Assembly: GCA_949292785.1 (NCBI GenBank)
Contig: CASFBK010000020.1
Coordinates: forward strand, 1 to 39,469
Length of the DNA: 39,469 bases
Source: an uncultured Eubacteriales bacterium
GTDB lineage: Bacteria > Bacillota > Clostridia > Lachnospirales > Lachnospiraceae
Reading direction: 5' to 3'
A model generated the notes under the pieces. The model made no database searches and was not told the origin of the DNA. It saw only the letters and a list, made by a program, of their open reading frames with translations. The position numbers and the translations under genes were made by a program. This document shows positions 15,284 to 22,774 of the stretch, in pieces; positions within the stretch are counted from its first letter, which is position 1, and each line of letters starts with the position of its first letter.

Positions 15284-16705
15284 ATGATTAAATTTGGAAC
15301 CGGCGGCTGGAGAGCCGTAATAGGAGACGATTTTACAAAACAAAATATACAGATACTGGCAAAAGCCCTTGCTAATAAAATGAAAAGCGAAGGCGTAACA
15401 GAAAAAGGGATTGTTATGGGATATGACCGCCGTTTTCTTGCAAAGGAAGCAATGCAGTGGGCAGCTATGGTATTTGCAAAAGAGGGCATCAAGGCATATC
15501 TGATTAACAAATCCTCACCAACACCATTGATAATGTTCTATGTCATGAAACATGAGTTTCCATATGGCATGATGGTAACTGCAAGTCATAATCCGGCAAT
15601 TTATAATGGTATTAAAGTATTTACTGCTGGTGGACGTGATGCAGATGAGATTCAGACCAAAGACATAGAAGACTATATATCTGAAATAAAACCATCCTCC
15701 GTAGAAGAGATGGATTACGCCGAAGGCGTGAAAGCTGGACTGATAGAAGAAATCTATCCACTGAATGAGTACCTTGATAATATCATTGCGTCTGTCAACA
15801 TGGAAGCCATTCGCCAGGCGGGATTGAAGATTGCATTAGATCCCCTGTATGGTGTAAGCGAAACCTCCCTGAAAACTATTTTGCTTACCGCCCGCTGCGA
15901 AGTGGAAACCATTCATGACAGACATGATACTCTATTCGGTGGAAAGCTTCCGGCTCCAACAGCCTCCACGCTGCGTACATTGCAGACCTATGTGGTAGAG
16001 CACAAGTGTGACATTGGAATTGCTACGGATGGTGATGCTGACCGTATCGGTTTGATTGATGATAAGGGAAATTTCCTCCATCCGAATGACATTTTAGTTT
16101 TATTATATTACTATCTGGTAAAACACAAGGGCTGGCACGGTTCTGTTGTTCGTAATATTGCAACAACGCATATGCTGGATAAGGTGGCAGAACGTTTTGG
16201 CGAAAAGTGCTATGAAGTTCCGGTTGGCTTTAAGTATATATCTGCTAAAATGCAGGAGACCAATGCTATCATAGGAGGAGAGTCTTCCGGTGGTCTGACC
16301 GTTCGCGGACACATCAATGGAAAAGATGGAATCTATGCAGCAGCTCTTTTAATCGAGATGATTGCAGTAACAGGAAAGAAGCTGTCCTCTATTATGGATG
16401 AGATTCGTAAGGAATGTGGCAGCATCTATATGGAAGAAAGAGATTATAAATTTACTCATGAGAAAAAGGCGGCAATGCAGAAACTTCTCATGGAAGAAAA
16501 ACAGATACCGGAATTACCGGAAGAAATTGACCATATTTCTTATCTGGATGGAAGTAAAGTATATTTCAAAAATGGTGGATGGGTAATCGCAAGATTTTCA
16601 GGAACCGAACCGTTGCTTCGTATTTTCTGCGAAATGCCAAATATAGAAAGTGCCAAAGAAATATGTGGAATTTATGAAAAGTTCCTTGGACTTGAAGAAA
16701 TATAA
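15284..16705 (+). CDS. Phosphohexosamine (GlcNAc-1-P) mutase, alpha-D-phosphohexomutase family
   Basis: The 473-residue protein has the family's four domains. The phosphoserine loop is T-A-S-H-N-P (about residues 98-103), the metal loop D-G-D-A-D-R is near 248-253, the sugar-specificity loop is G-G-E-S-S-G-G near 334, and the phosphate loop R-F-S-G-T-E-P-L-L-R lies near the C-terminus. It should convert the sugar-1-phosphate released by the GH94 enzyme to the 6-phosphate. By context that is GlcNAc-1-P to GlcNAc-6-P, which feeds NagA. A plain phosphoglucomutase is the alternative. It starts 16 bases after chbP with AAAGGAGG before the ATG, and a terminator follows. Confidence 0.88.
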   Translation: MIKFGTGGWRAVIGDDFTKQNIQILAKALANKMKSEGVTEKGIVMGYDRRFLAKEAMQWAAMVFAKEGIKAYLINKSSPTPLIMFYVMKHEFPYGMMVTASHNPAIYNGIKVFTAGGRDADEIQTKDIEDYISEIKPSSVEEMDYAEGVKAGLIEEIYPLNEYLDNIIASVNMEAIRQAGLKIALDPLYGVSETSLKTILLTARCEVETIHDRHDTLFGGKLPAPTASTLRTLQTYVVEHKCDIGIATDGDADRIGLIDDKGNFLHPNDILVLLYYYLVKHKGWHGSVVRNIATTHMLDKVAERFGEKCYEVPVGFKYISAKMQETNAIIGGESSGGLTVRGHINGKDGIYAAALLIEMIAVTGKKLSSIMDEIRKECGSIYMEERDYKFTHEKKAAMQKLLMEEKQIPELPEEIDHISYLDGSKVYFKNGGWVIARFSGTEPLLRIFCEMPNIESAKEICGIYEKFLGLEEI

Positions 16706-16730
16706 TTATTTCTTAAGATAATTTATGAAA

Positions 16731-16768
16731 GCGCCTGTGGGCTTAAGAGCCTGCGGGCGTTTTATATA
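16731..16768 (+). terminator. Rho-independent terminator of the chbP-mutase operon
   Basis: CGCCTGTGGGC, loop TTAAGA, GCCTGCGGGCG: an 11-bp stem with three G-U pairs, followed by TTTTATAT. Confidence 0.85.
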
Positions 16769-16814
16769 TCATAAAACAAAAGTCGAAAGGATTTCTTTTT
16801 TTCATGAAAACGCA

Positions 16815-16843
16815 TGGACAAATAAAGGAGAAAAAGATATAAT
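16815..16843 (+). promoter_or_regulatory. Promoter of the HTH-TPR regulator
   Basis: TGGACA (16815-16820), 17 bases, TATAAT (16838-16843); the start codon is 34 bases after it. Confidence 0.75.
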
Positions 16844-16876
16844 AAACGATTATTATAAAAAAGAGGAGAAAAGCAA

Positions 16877-17785
16877 ATGGTGTACGAAATTGGAAGTTTT
16901 ATACGGGATTTGAGGATAGAGCGCGGTTATTCCCAAGAAGAACTTTGCTATGGGATTTGTTCAACCGGAAATTTGTCAAAGATAGAAAATGGAGTGCGTA
17001 TGCCCAGTCGAAAGACCATAGAAGCTTTGATGCAGCGGCTTGGCTGCGAAGATGTATTCTTACAGTTTTCCAGTAGAGAAGAAATGCACCAGGAGCAGCT
17101 TTGCGAAGAGATTGTAATGAGATTGTCGGCAAAAGATTTTGACGGATTAGAGGCTCCCTTAAAAGAATTTGAGGCGTCCATTTCAGAAGGGGATATATTG
17201 AATTCACAATATTGCCGGTTTACAAAAGCAATGATAAATCAGGCAAAGGGAGTTTCGCGGGAAGAAGTTATCCGGGAATTAGAAGAAGCGTTAAAAATGA
17301 CAAAACCAGGATACAGGAAAGAGGAATTCAATCTGAATGGGTTGTTGACTTATAACGAAATTGTGATTCTTATTAATATTGCCAATACATACGCCAAAAA
17401 AGATAATGAAAAAGCCATCGAGATTTTATCCGGATTAAAACAATATATGGATACACATATCTTAGATGGGCAGGAACGGATAAAAAAGTATCAGGTGATT
17501 ATTTTTAATCTATCGGATATTATGGTGGACGAAAAAAGATATGATGAAGCTATAGAGCTATGTGATTTGGGGATTGAAGATAGTAAAGTAAATAACCGCC
17601 TGCGCCTGTTTCCATACTTTCTTGCCAATAAAGGGTTTGCCTTATTAGGGAAAGGAGAGGAGCAACGGGCGCAGGAACAGTTGAAAAAAGCTTATCATAT
17701 GTGGGATGCTATGGATAATGAAAAAGAATGTCAAAGACTCATTCAATACTCGAAAGAAAAGTGGAATCTTATTGACCTTCTATAG
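16877..17785 (+). CDS. XRE-type HTH regulator with TPR domain (RRNPP-like)
   Basis: The 302-residue protein has an N-terminal XRE helix-turn-helix (about 6-60: I-R-D-L-R-I-E-R-G-Y-S-Q-E-E-L...L-S-K-I-E-N-G-V-R-M-P-S). An all-helical array of TPR-like repeats fills the rest (for example Y-D-E-A-I-E-L-C-D-L-G-I near 218 and A-L-L-G-K-G-E-E-Q-R-A near 258). The same layout and length are seen in Rgg, PlcR, ComR and related cytosolic receptors of secreted peptides (RRNPP family). GAGGAG precedes the ATG. Its 3' end overlaps by 17 bases a convergent small secreted-peptide gene, a strong hint of a cognate pair. It could instead regulate the adjacent chitobiose genes. Confidence 0.82.
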   Translation: MVYEIGSFIRDLRIERGYSQEELCYGICSTGNLSKIENGVRMPSRKTIEALMQRLGCEDVFLQFSSREEMHQEQLCEEIVMRLSAKDFDGLEAPLKEFEASISEGDILNSQYCRFTKAMINQAKGVSREEVIRELEEALKMTKPGYRKEEFNLNGLLTYNEIVILINIANTYAKKDNEKAIEILSGLKQYMDTHILDGQERIKKYQVIIFNLSDIMVDEKRYDEAIELCDLGIEDSKVNNRLRLFPYFLANKGFALLGKGEEQRAQEQLKKAYHMWDAMDNEKECQRLIQYSKEKWNLIDLL

Positions 17786-17918
17786 CGAGATAAAATCCAT
17801 AGGTAGAAGCAGCTATGTTTCTGGCAGAGGAAGAAGCATTTGATATCTTTCCTACTGGCGTTAATAAAGTAGAAGAGATTAATAAGGTTGCACATAGACT
17901 GGTAAAAAGTTTTTTCAT
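17769..17918 (-). CDS. 49-residue secreted peptide precursor, candidate signalling peptide
   Basis: The start ATG at 17918 has TAGGAGGG 7-8 bases upstream, one of the best ribosome sites in the window. The product has a classic export signal: M-K-K, then a hydrophobic core (L-F-T-S-L-C-A-T-L-L-I-S-S-T-L-L) and a probable cleavage near residues 20-28 (T-P-V-G-K-I-S-N-A). The tail is 21-29 residues, S-S-S-A-R-N-I-A-A-S-T-Y-G-F-Y-L-A-I-E-G-Q. Size and layout match PapR- and Phr-type precursors whose C-terminal 5-10 residues become the signal. It runs convergent to the RRNPP-like regulator and overlaps its end. It has no cysteine pair or double-glycine leader. No clear promoter is seen, only imperfect TTGCA(T/A)-type repeats at about 17955-17980. 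Confidence 0.7.
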   Translation of the reverse strand: MKKLFTSLCATLLISSTLLTPVGKISNASSSARNIAASTYGFYLAIEGQ

Positions 17919-17992
17919 TATAAAACCCTCCTATAATATGTTTTTAATATGTAATTATTGCAAGGTAAGAATAATGCAAACACTGGAAAAAA

Positions 17993-18051
17993 ACCATGAA
18001 CTTTGAGGAAAATTTGAAAAAAAAGAAAAAATTTTCCTCAAAGTTCATGGT
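17993..18051. repeat. Perfect 23-bp inverted repeat with 13-base A-rich loop
   Basis: The left arm (17993-18015, beginning ACCATGAACTTTGAGG) and right arm (18029-18051) are exact reverse complements; the loop is GAAAAAAAAGAAA. It lies 75 bases upstream of the peptide gene and ahead of the structured-RNA promoter. It has no T run on either side, so it does not look like an ordinary terminator. It could be an operator or a transcript-stabilising element. Confidence 0.9.
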
Positions 18052-18066
18052 AAGGAAAGCGCAGAA

Positions 18067-18075
18067 TGATAAAAT
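18067..18075 (+). promoter_or_regulatory. Extended -10 promoter for the structured RNA
   Basis: TGATAAAAT (TG, one base, TAAAAT at 18070-18075) fits an extended -10 element; the -35 region is weak. The predicted start at about 18080-18083 coincides with the first helix of the RNA. Confidence 0.45.
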
Positions 18076-18078
18076 GAT

Positions 18079-18190
18079 AGCTGGAGTACGGATATCTCGG
18101 GGGGCGGAATTACAATTCCGAAAAGAGAATATCAGCTCTAGCAAAAGTGTCGGAAGACCCTGCGGATTTTCGCGGGGTCTTCTTAATTTT
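18079..18190 (+). ncRNA. Candidate structured RNA (unrecognised riboswitch-like leader or small RNA)
   Basis: Three nested helices can be drawn. P1 is GCTGGAG (18080-18086) with CTCTAGC (18136-18142). P2 is GATATCTC (18091-18098) with GAG-A-ATATC (18125-18133). P3 is CGGAAT, loop TACA, ATTCCG (18105-18120). A run of six G (18099-18104) and an AAAA (18121-18124) form a purine-rich internal loop. A strong terminator follows after ten bases. A compact folded domain followed by a terminator is typical of riboswitches, and the sensor kinase gene lies downstream. I do not recognise the class. It may also be a stand-alone RNA, because another promoter precedes the kinase. Confidence 0.5.
18153..18190 (+). 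terminator. Terminator ending the structured RNA
   Basis: GAAGACCCTGCG (18153-18164), loop GATTTT, CGCGGGGTCTTC (18171-18182): a 12-bp stem with one G-U pair, then TTAATTTT. Confidence 0.85.
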
Positions 18191-18202
18191 AATAATAAAA
18201 TA

Positions 18203-18211
18203 TGATATAAT
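18203..18211 (+). promoter_or_regulatory. Extended -10 promoter for the sensor kinase
   Basis: TGATATAAT at 18203-18211 gives an extended -10 with perfect TATAAT; the -35 is poor (TTAATT). It overlaps the tail of the preceding terminator and leaves a leader of about 100 bases. Confidence 0.6.
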
Positions 18212-18315
18212 GAGCGTAAGTGAGCCAACATGCGTGCATGATGGAAGAACAGCGAAATTATTGGGTGATGGAATCACGTTATCAGCAAAATAGTATAAAA
18301 TTGGGAGAAAAAAGG

Positions 18316-20211
18316 ATGAAAGTACTTAAGAAACAGGAAAAAAAAGGACCATATTCACTCAAACGGCGTTTGATGTTGTTTATCATTGGGTGCTGGGCAG
18401 CCCCGATTATTGCGTTTTTCAGTTTTATTACATTATCTTATCGAGAAGGAATTATAGTAAAGACAGAACGGCTGATTGAAGACCAGTTGGCAAATGCAGC
18501 ATCTTTTATTTCTGTCCGTCTGGAAGATATTATAACACTTTGTCAAAGTCCTTCCTATGAAGGGGGCTGGGAACAGGCGTGGAAAAAGTATAACAACGGC
18601 GAAATGGATCGTTCACACTATCTTGCCACTATGAATACCAGTTTAAAGGGGAAATTTTATCTGGATGACAGATTTTTGTTGTATGCTTTTTACGAAGCAG
18701 ATGTGGAGTGGCCTGTCTGCTGTTCCTCAAGAGCCGGAGTTACACAGAGTGAATATGTAGATATGGTTGGTGATAAGGTAAAAGAATGGATAGAAGGCGG
18801 TTTGGATTATATTCATCTTGAGGTTGTTGACGGACATATTTTTCTGATGCGAAATCTTTACAGTACCATGGAATATAAGTATTTTGGAACACTGGTGGTA
18901 GAACTGAATGAACAGAAATTATTAATGGATATTCCGAATGAACAACGGGAGAACATGGTCATTTGTGTGAACGATTCGGAAGGACATATTAATTATGCGA
19001 AAGTATCAGAAAGAACCGGACAGGAGAAGCTGCTGCAAAAGCTTTTGAATCACTATACAGGATATTCCGGTAGAAACATTCAAAGAGAGAATAATAGTGC
19101 CTATAATGGATATCTGTATCAGGAAAAGTTTGATAATTATCATCTTGGGGTTGCGTATCTGGCAGAACACAAAGAAATTTATTCTAATTTATATGAGCTG
19201 TACGATATGGTATTGGTAATGCTGTTGATTTTCTTACCATTACTCCTTTATGTCAGATATTTCCTGAAAAAGCAGATTCAGGAGCCGGTGAAACATCTTA
19301 CGATAGCATCTAGGAAGATGGAAGCCGGGAATATTGGAATAAAAGTAGGGGGCGGAGAAATGCCCAATGCAGAGTTTAACTACTTAAAAGAATCCTTTGA
19401 CAGTATGTCAACACAGGTAAAAGAGCTTTTTGATTATATTTATGATGAAAAGCTGGCACGGAGAGATGCTCAGATTCTGGCGCTTCAGGCACAGATTAAC
19501 CCTCATTTTTTGAATAATACGCTGGAAATGATGAACTGGCAGGCACGTATGAGTGGGGATGTAGTAGTATCTAAAATGATTGAATCACTTGGAACTGTGC
19601 TGGATTATCGGATGAACCGGGCAAATGTAAAAGAAATTTATCTGCAAGAAGAATTAAGGTGCACGGATGCGTATTTTTATATTATGTCCATGCGGTTCGG
19701 GCAACGTCTCAAGGTGGAAAAAGAGATTGATGAAGAACTTCTCTATATTAATGTTCCGCCGTTGATTCTGCAGCCGTTGGTAGAAAATGCCATAGTACAT
19801 GGAGTAGAAAATGCAAAAAGCGGAAGTATTGGGGTTCATGTATACCATGATGAAGAACAGGTATATTTAAAGGTAACCAATACCGGAAAGAAATTAAGCA
19901 AAGAAGAACAGGAAAGAATACAGGCAATTCTTTCGGGAGACACGGCAAAAATCTCAAAAGGAAAGGGAAAGCATACCTCTATCGGAATCAGAAATGTAAA
20001 TGAGCGTATTAAGCTGGTGTATGGAGAGGAATATGGTCTTTCTATCTGTCAGGAAGAAAGTGGAATTACCGTATCTACCATAGTGCTGCCTTATCAGCAG
20101 AATGAGAATGAGGTGGATAATGAACGAAAAGAAGAGGAGAGAAATAAGAGAGAACGCCAGAAAGTGGAATCAGAGCTTCGAAATATGCACCAAAATAATA
20201 AAAATACATAA
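18316..20211 (+). CDS. YesM-type sensor histidine kinase
   Basis: The 631-residue membrane kinase has TM1 at about 17-40, an extracellular sensing domain of about 250 residues, TM2 at about 297-318, HAMP, and a His_kinase domain with Q-I-N-P-H-F-L-N-N (phosphorylated H397). A HATPase domain follows with P-P-L-I-L-Q-P-L-V-E-N-A-I-V-H-G and G-I-G-I/S-I-G-I-R-N-V-N-E-R. ATG at 18316 is chosen because GGGAG lies 8 bases before it; an upstream GTG at 18220 would add 32 residues that block the membrane start. The charged tail of about 35 residues after the ATPase is unusual. It flanks, with the YesN-type regulator, a CUT1 ABC transporter, so it probably senses the transported sugar. Confidence 0.9.
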   Translation: MKVLKKQEKKGPYSLKRRLMLFIIGCWAAPIIAFFSFITLSYREGIIVKTERLIEDQLANAASFISVRLEDIITLCQSPSYEGGWEQAWKKYNNGEMDRSHYLATMNTSLKGKFYLDDRFLLYAFYEADVEWPVCCSSRAGVTQSEYVDMVGDKVKEWIEGGLDYIHLEVVDGHIFLMRNLYSTMEYKYFGTLVVELNEQKLLMDIPNEQRENMVICVNDSEGHINYAKVSERTGQEKLLQKLLNHYTGYSGRNIQRENNSAYNGYLYQEKFDNYHLGVAYLAEHKEIYSNLYELYDMVLVMLLIFLPLLLYVRYFLKKQIQEPVKHLTIASRKMEAGNIGIKVGGGEMPNAEFNYLKESFDSMSTQVKELFDYIYDEKLARRDAQILALQAQINPHFLNNTLEMMNWQARMSGDVVVSKMIESLGTVLDYRMNRANVKEIYLQEELRCTDAYFYIMSMRFGQRLKVEKEIDEELLYINVPPLILQPLVENAIVHGVENAKSGSIGVHVYHDEEQVYLKVTNTGKKLSKEEQERIQAILSGDTAKISKGKGKHTSIGIRNVNERIKLVYGEEYGLSICQEESGITVSTIVLPYQQNENEVDNERKEEERNKRERQKVESELRNMHQNNKNT

Positions 20212-20294
20212 TACAAAATAACCAAAGAAATAGTCAAAAATAAGAAAGAAAGGAGACTATTTACCCAAGTAAACAAGCTTTTGACAGGGCAAAA

Positions 20295-20335
20295 TTAGAC
20301 AAGGAAACGAACAAAATAAGGCAAATCTTGTCTAA
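20295..20335. promoter_or_regulatory. Candidate operator: 9-bp inverted repeat upstream of the ABC operon
   Basis: TTAGACAAG (20295-20303) and CTTGTCTAA (20327-20335) are perfect inverted copies with centres 32 bases apart, about three helical turns. They lie 60-100 bases before the -10 box of the transporter genes, a usual place for an AraC-type activator such as the YesN-like protein. Confidence 0.5.
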
Positions 20336-20372
20336 GATGGCAAGAATAAACAAATAATGTCAAGTCAGTCTA

Positions 20373-20401
20373 ATGCTTTTTGTGTAAGCTGCACGTATAA
20401 T
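20373..20401 (+). promoter_or_regulatory. Activator-type promoter of the ABC transporter operon
   Basis: A perfect TATAAT at 20396-20401 has a poor -35 (ATGCTT, 17-base spacing), consistent with activation by the flanking two-component system. The ribosome site AAAGGAGG follows about 40 bases later. Confidence 0.6.
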
Positions 20402-20454
20402 ATAGGTATAGTAAATAAAAACTTTACGGAATAAAGAAAAGGAGGATTTCAATT

Positions 20455-21804
20455 ATGAAAAACAAAGTTTTATCCGTGTTGTTAGTATCTGCTATGGCAG
20501 TAAGCATGTTAGCAGGATGTGGTGACAGCAAAGACACAGGAAGCAATGGTGATTCCGGTAAGAAGACGGAGCAGGGCGATGATGCTGGGGATGCTGGACA
20601 AAATGATGTAACATTGAAGACAGTATCCATGTTTGGAGGAACAGACCCGAACGTAGCTGCATATGAAGAAATCAATGAGCAGTTCCAGAAGGATTATCCA
20701 TACATTACGATTGAAGATAATTCTCAGACTTCTAACCAGGATTGGAAAGCAGCAGTTGCAGCAGACTTCGCAGTTGGAAATGAACCGGATGTTATCCAGT
20801 ATTTCACAGATGCAACTGCAAACACAGTATTAGCAACAGACAAGTTTGTAACATTAGACGAAATCAAAGCAGAATATCCAGATTATGCAAAGGATATTAC
20901 AGAAGTAGCATTAAAGGCAACTGCTAACCCGGATGGAGTAAACAGAGCAGTTCCTACTACCGGATACTGGGAAGGACTTTTCTGTAACAAAGATTTGTTT
21001 GACCAGTACAATGTAGCACTCCCAACAGACTGGGATTCTCTGGTAACAGCAGTTGAAACCTTTAAGGAAAATGGTATTATTCCAATCGCATGCTCCTTAA
21101 ATGCAGTACCTCACTACTGGATTGAGTACACAATGTTATATTCCGCTGGTGTAGATGAGTACCAGAGTGTTCCGGAAACCGCTCCGGAGAGCTGGGTAAA
21201 AGGTCTTGAAGTAATCAAAACCTTAAGAGATATGGGTGCATTCCCAGAAGATACTGATACAATCGATGATGCATATGCCGGACAGTTATTCAAAGATAAG
21301 AAAGCTGCTATGCAGTTAGATGGTTCCTGGTATGCAGGTGGTGTAGAAGATGCTGGTAATGGTGACACAACCGTAGTTGTAGCATTCCCAGGAGTACCGG
21401 ATCAGAAAGCTGAAGCAAACACAATCATTAGTGGTATGTCTTCCGGATTCTATATTACCAAGAAAGCTTGGGATGATCCAGACAAGAGAGATGCAGCAGT
21501 TAAGTTTGTAATGGCTCATACTTCTAAAGAAGGTATCCAGAAATATTGGGAAGCAACAGGTAAGATTCAGGTAACAGCAGCAGAGTTAGATGCTCCTTCC
21601 GACTTAAGCGTATTAGGACAGTCTGCAATGGATTTAGTTAATTCTGCAACAGCAACAGCTTTACCAACAGACGCAAGAATCGGAAGTGACCCATATAGTG
21701 TAATTACATCCTCTATGTCACAGGTTTCTGTAGGTTCTGCATCTGCTGAAGATGTATTGAATGAAGCATTAGCATTATTTAAAGAATTAGACGCACAGCA
21801 GTAA
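20455..21804 (+). CDS. ABC sugar-binding lipoprotein (CUT1, family 1)
   Basis: The 449-residue lipoprotein has lipobox L-A-G-C with lipid cysteine C22. A Gly/Asp/Ser-rich linker to about residue 45 comes before the binding domain, which starts V-T-L-K-T-V-S-M-F-G-G-T-D-P-N. Family features include the aromatic-rich binding region (for example G-Y-W-E-G-L-F near 168 and the W-Y-A-G-G segment near 290). It captures an oligosaccharide outside the membrane and delivers it to the two permeases. Given chbP and nagAB in the same region, diacetylchitobiose or an N-glycan-derived sugar is the likely ligand. AAAGGAGG precedes the ATG. It is separated from the permeases by a terminator hairpin. Confidence 0.9.
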   Translation: MKNKVLSVLLVSAMAVSMLAGCGDSKDTGSNGDSGKKTEQGDDAGDAGQNDVTLKTVSMFGGTDPNVAAYEEINEQFQKDYPYITIEDNSQTSNQDWKAAVAADFAVGNEPDVIQYFTDATANTVLATDKFVTLDEIKAEYPDYAKDITEVALKATANPDGVNRAVPTTGYWEGLFCNKDLFDQYNVALPTDWDSLVTAVETFKENGIIPIACSLNAVPHYWIEYTMLYSAGVDEYQSVPETAPESWVKGLEVIKTLRDMGAFPEDTDTIDDAYAGQLFKDKKAAMQLDGSWYAGGVEDAGNGDTTVVVAFPGVPDQKAEANTIISGMSSGFYITKKAWDDPDKRDAAVKFVMAHTSKEGIQKYWEATGKIQVTAAELDAPSDLSVLGQSAMDLVNSATATALPTDARIGSDPYSVITSSMSQVSVGSASAEDVLNEALALFKELDAQQ

Positions 21805-21816
21805 TCATGATAATTA

Positions 21817-21851
21817 AACAGAGGGGGACTAAACCGCTCCCTCTGTTTTTT
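21817..21851 (+). terminator. Partial terminator between binding protein and permeases
   Basis: AACAGAGGG (21817-21825), loop of 13, CCCTCTGTT (21839-21847), then a T run. Such hairpins usually allow read-through and keep the binding protein more abundant than the permeases. Confidence 0.85.
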
Positions 21852-21885
21852 ACGCCAAAAAGCGCATTAGAAAGGTGGAAGAAAG

Positions 21886-22761
21886 ATGTTATATAAGAAA
21901 AAATGGCCCTTAATTATATTTGTGATACCGGGACTTCTGTTCATGCTGATCTTTCTTTACTTGCCATTTGTAGAAAATATTAAGAACAGTTTTTATAACA
22001 TGACGGCAATTATTGAAATGCCGGGCACGAAATGGAAATTCATTGGGTTAGAAAATTACAGAAATTTATTTACCGATCCTACGGTAAGAGTAGCTATCTG
22101 GAACTCCTTTAAAATGATGATTTTGACAGTTGTGTTTGAGGTTGGAATTGCATTTGTGTTAGCGGTTCTGGTTTCAAATATAAAAAAATTTCAGCAGGTA
22201 TTCCGTACTGTATATTTTTTCCCGGTAGTTATATCTGCAACAGCAATCGGTTTGTTGTTTAAACTGTTTTATAACTATAACGGTGGTATGTTAAATCAGA
22301 TTTTAGAGTTCTTTGGAAAAGAGCCGGTGAACTGGTTAGGACCGGATACGGCATTTGCTATGATTTGTGTGCCGACAATCTGGAGCTACATAGGATTTTA
22401 TTTCGTAATTATGTTGACGGGATTAAGTGATATTTCTGATGATATATATGAAGCAGCATCCATTGATGGCTGCAGTAAGTTCAAACAAGTATTTCATATT
22501 ACATTACCGATGTTAAAACCAGTGTTTGCGACCTGTGTTACGCTTGCAGTAACAGGTGCGTTGAAGGTGTTTGACCTTCCGTGGGTTATGGTTCCAAACG
22601 GAGCACCACAGGGTAGTACACATTTCTTAGGAACCTACATGTATCAGCAGACCTTCGGACTTGGAAACTATGATTATGGTTCTACCTTGTCATTGTTGAT
22701 TGTAGTAATGGGTGTATTGGTATCCTGGATTGTAGGATTCTTCACTAAGGAAAGAGATTAA
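21886..22761 (+). CDS. ABC sugar permease 1 (MalF/UgpA type)
   Basis: The 291-residue inner-membrane protein has six membrane segments. The EAA loop (E-A-A-S-I-D-G-C-S-K-F-K-Q-V-F-H-I-T-L-P near 193) contacts the ATPase. The start W-P-L-I-I-F-V-I-P-G-L-L-F is typical of the MalF branch. GAAAGGTGG is the ribosome site. The next permease starts 13 bases after its stop. No ATPase gene is in the window, so a shared MsmX/UgpC-like ATPase is expected elsewhere. Confidence 0.92.
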   Translation: MLYKKKWPLIIFVIPGLLFMLIFLYLPFVENIKNSFYNMTAIIEMPGTKWKFIGLENYRNLFTDPTVRVAIWNSFKMMILTVVFEVGIAFVLAVLVSNIKKFQQVFRTVYFFPVVISATAIGLLFKLFYNYNGGMLNQILEFFGKEPVNWLGPDTAFAMICVPTIWSYIGFYFVIMLTGLSDISDDIYEAASIDGCSKFKQVFHITLPMLKPVFATCVTLAVTGALKVFDLPWVMVPNGAPQGSTHFLGTYMYQQTFGLGNYDYGSTLSLLIVVMGVLVSWIVGFFTKERD

Positions 22762-22774
22762 GGAGGGTAATGTC

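Noticed and set aside
16725-16913. Short frame over the terminator and regulator promoter
   Set aside because: It runs through a clear terminator stem and promoter and has no ribosome site.
17815-18006. Plus-strand 63-residue frame opposite the secreted peptide
   Set aside because: It has no ribosome site, and the minus-strand peptide gene has a far better start and signal peptide.
18220-18315. Upstream GTG start for the sensor kinase
   Set aside because: It would add 32 unrelated polar residues, whereas ATG 18316 has a proper ribosome site and signal-anchor start.
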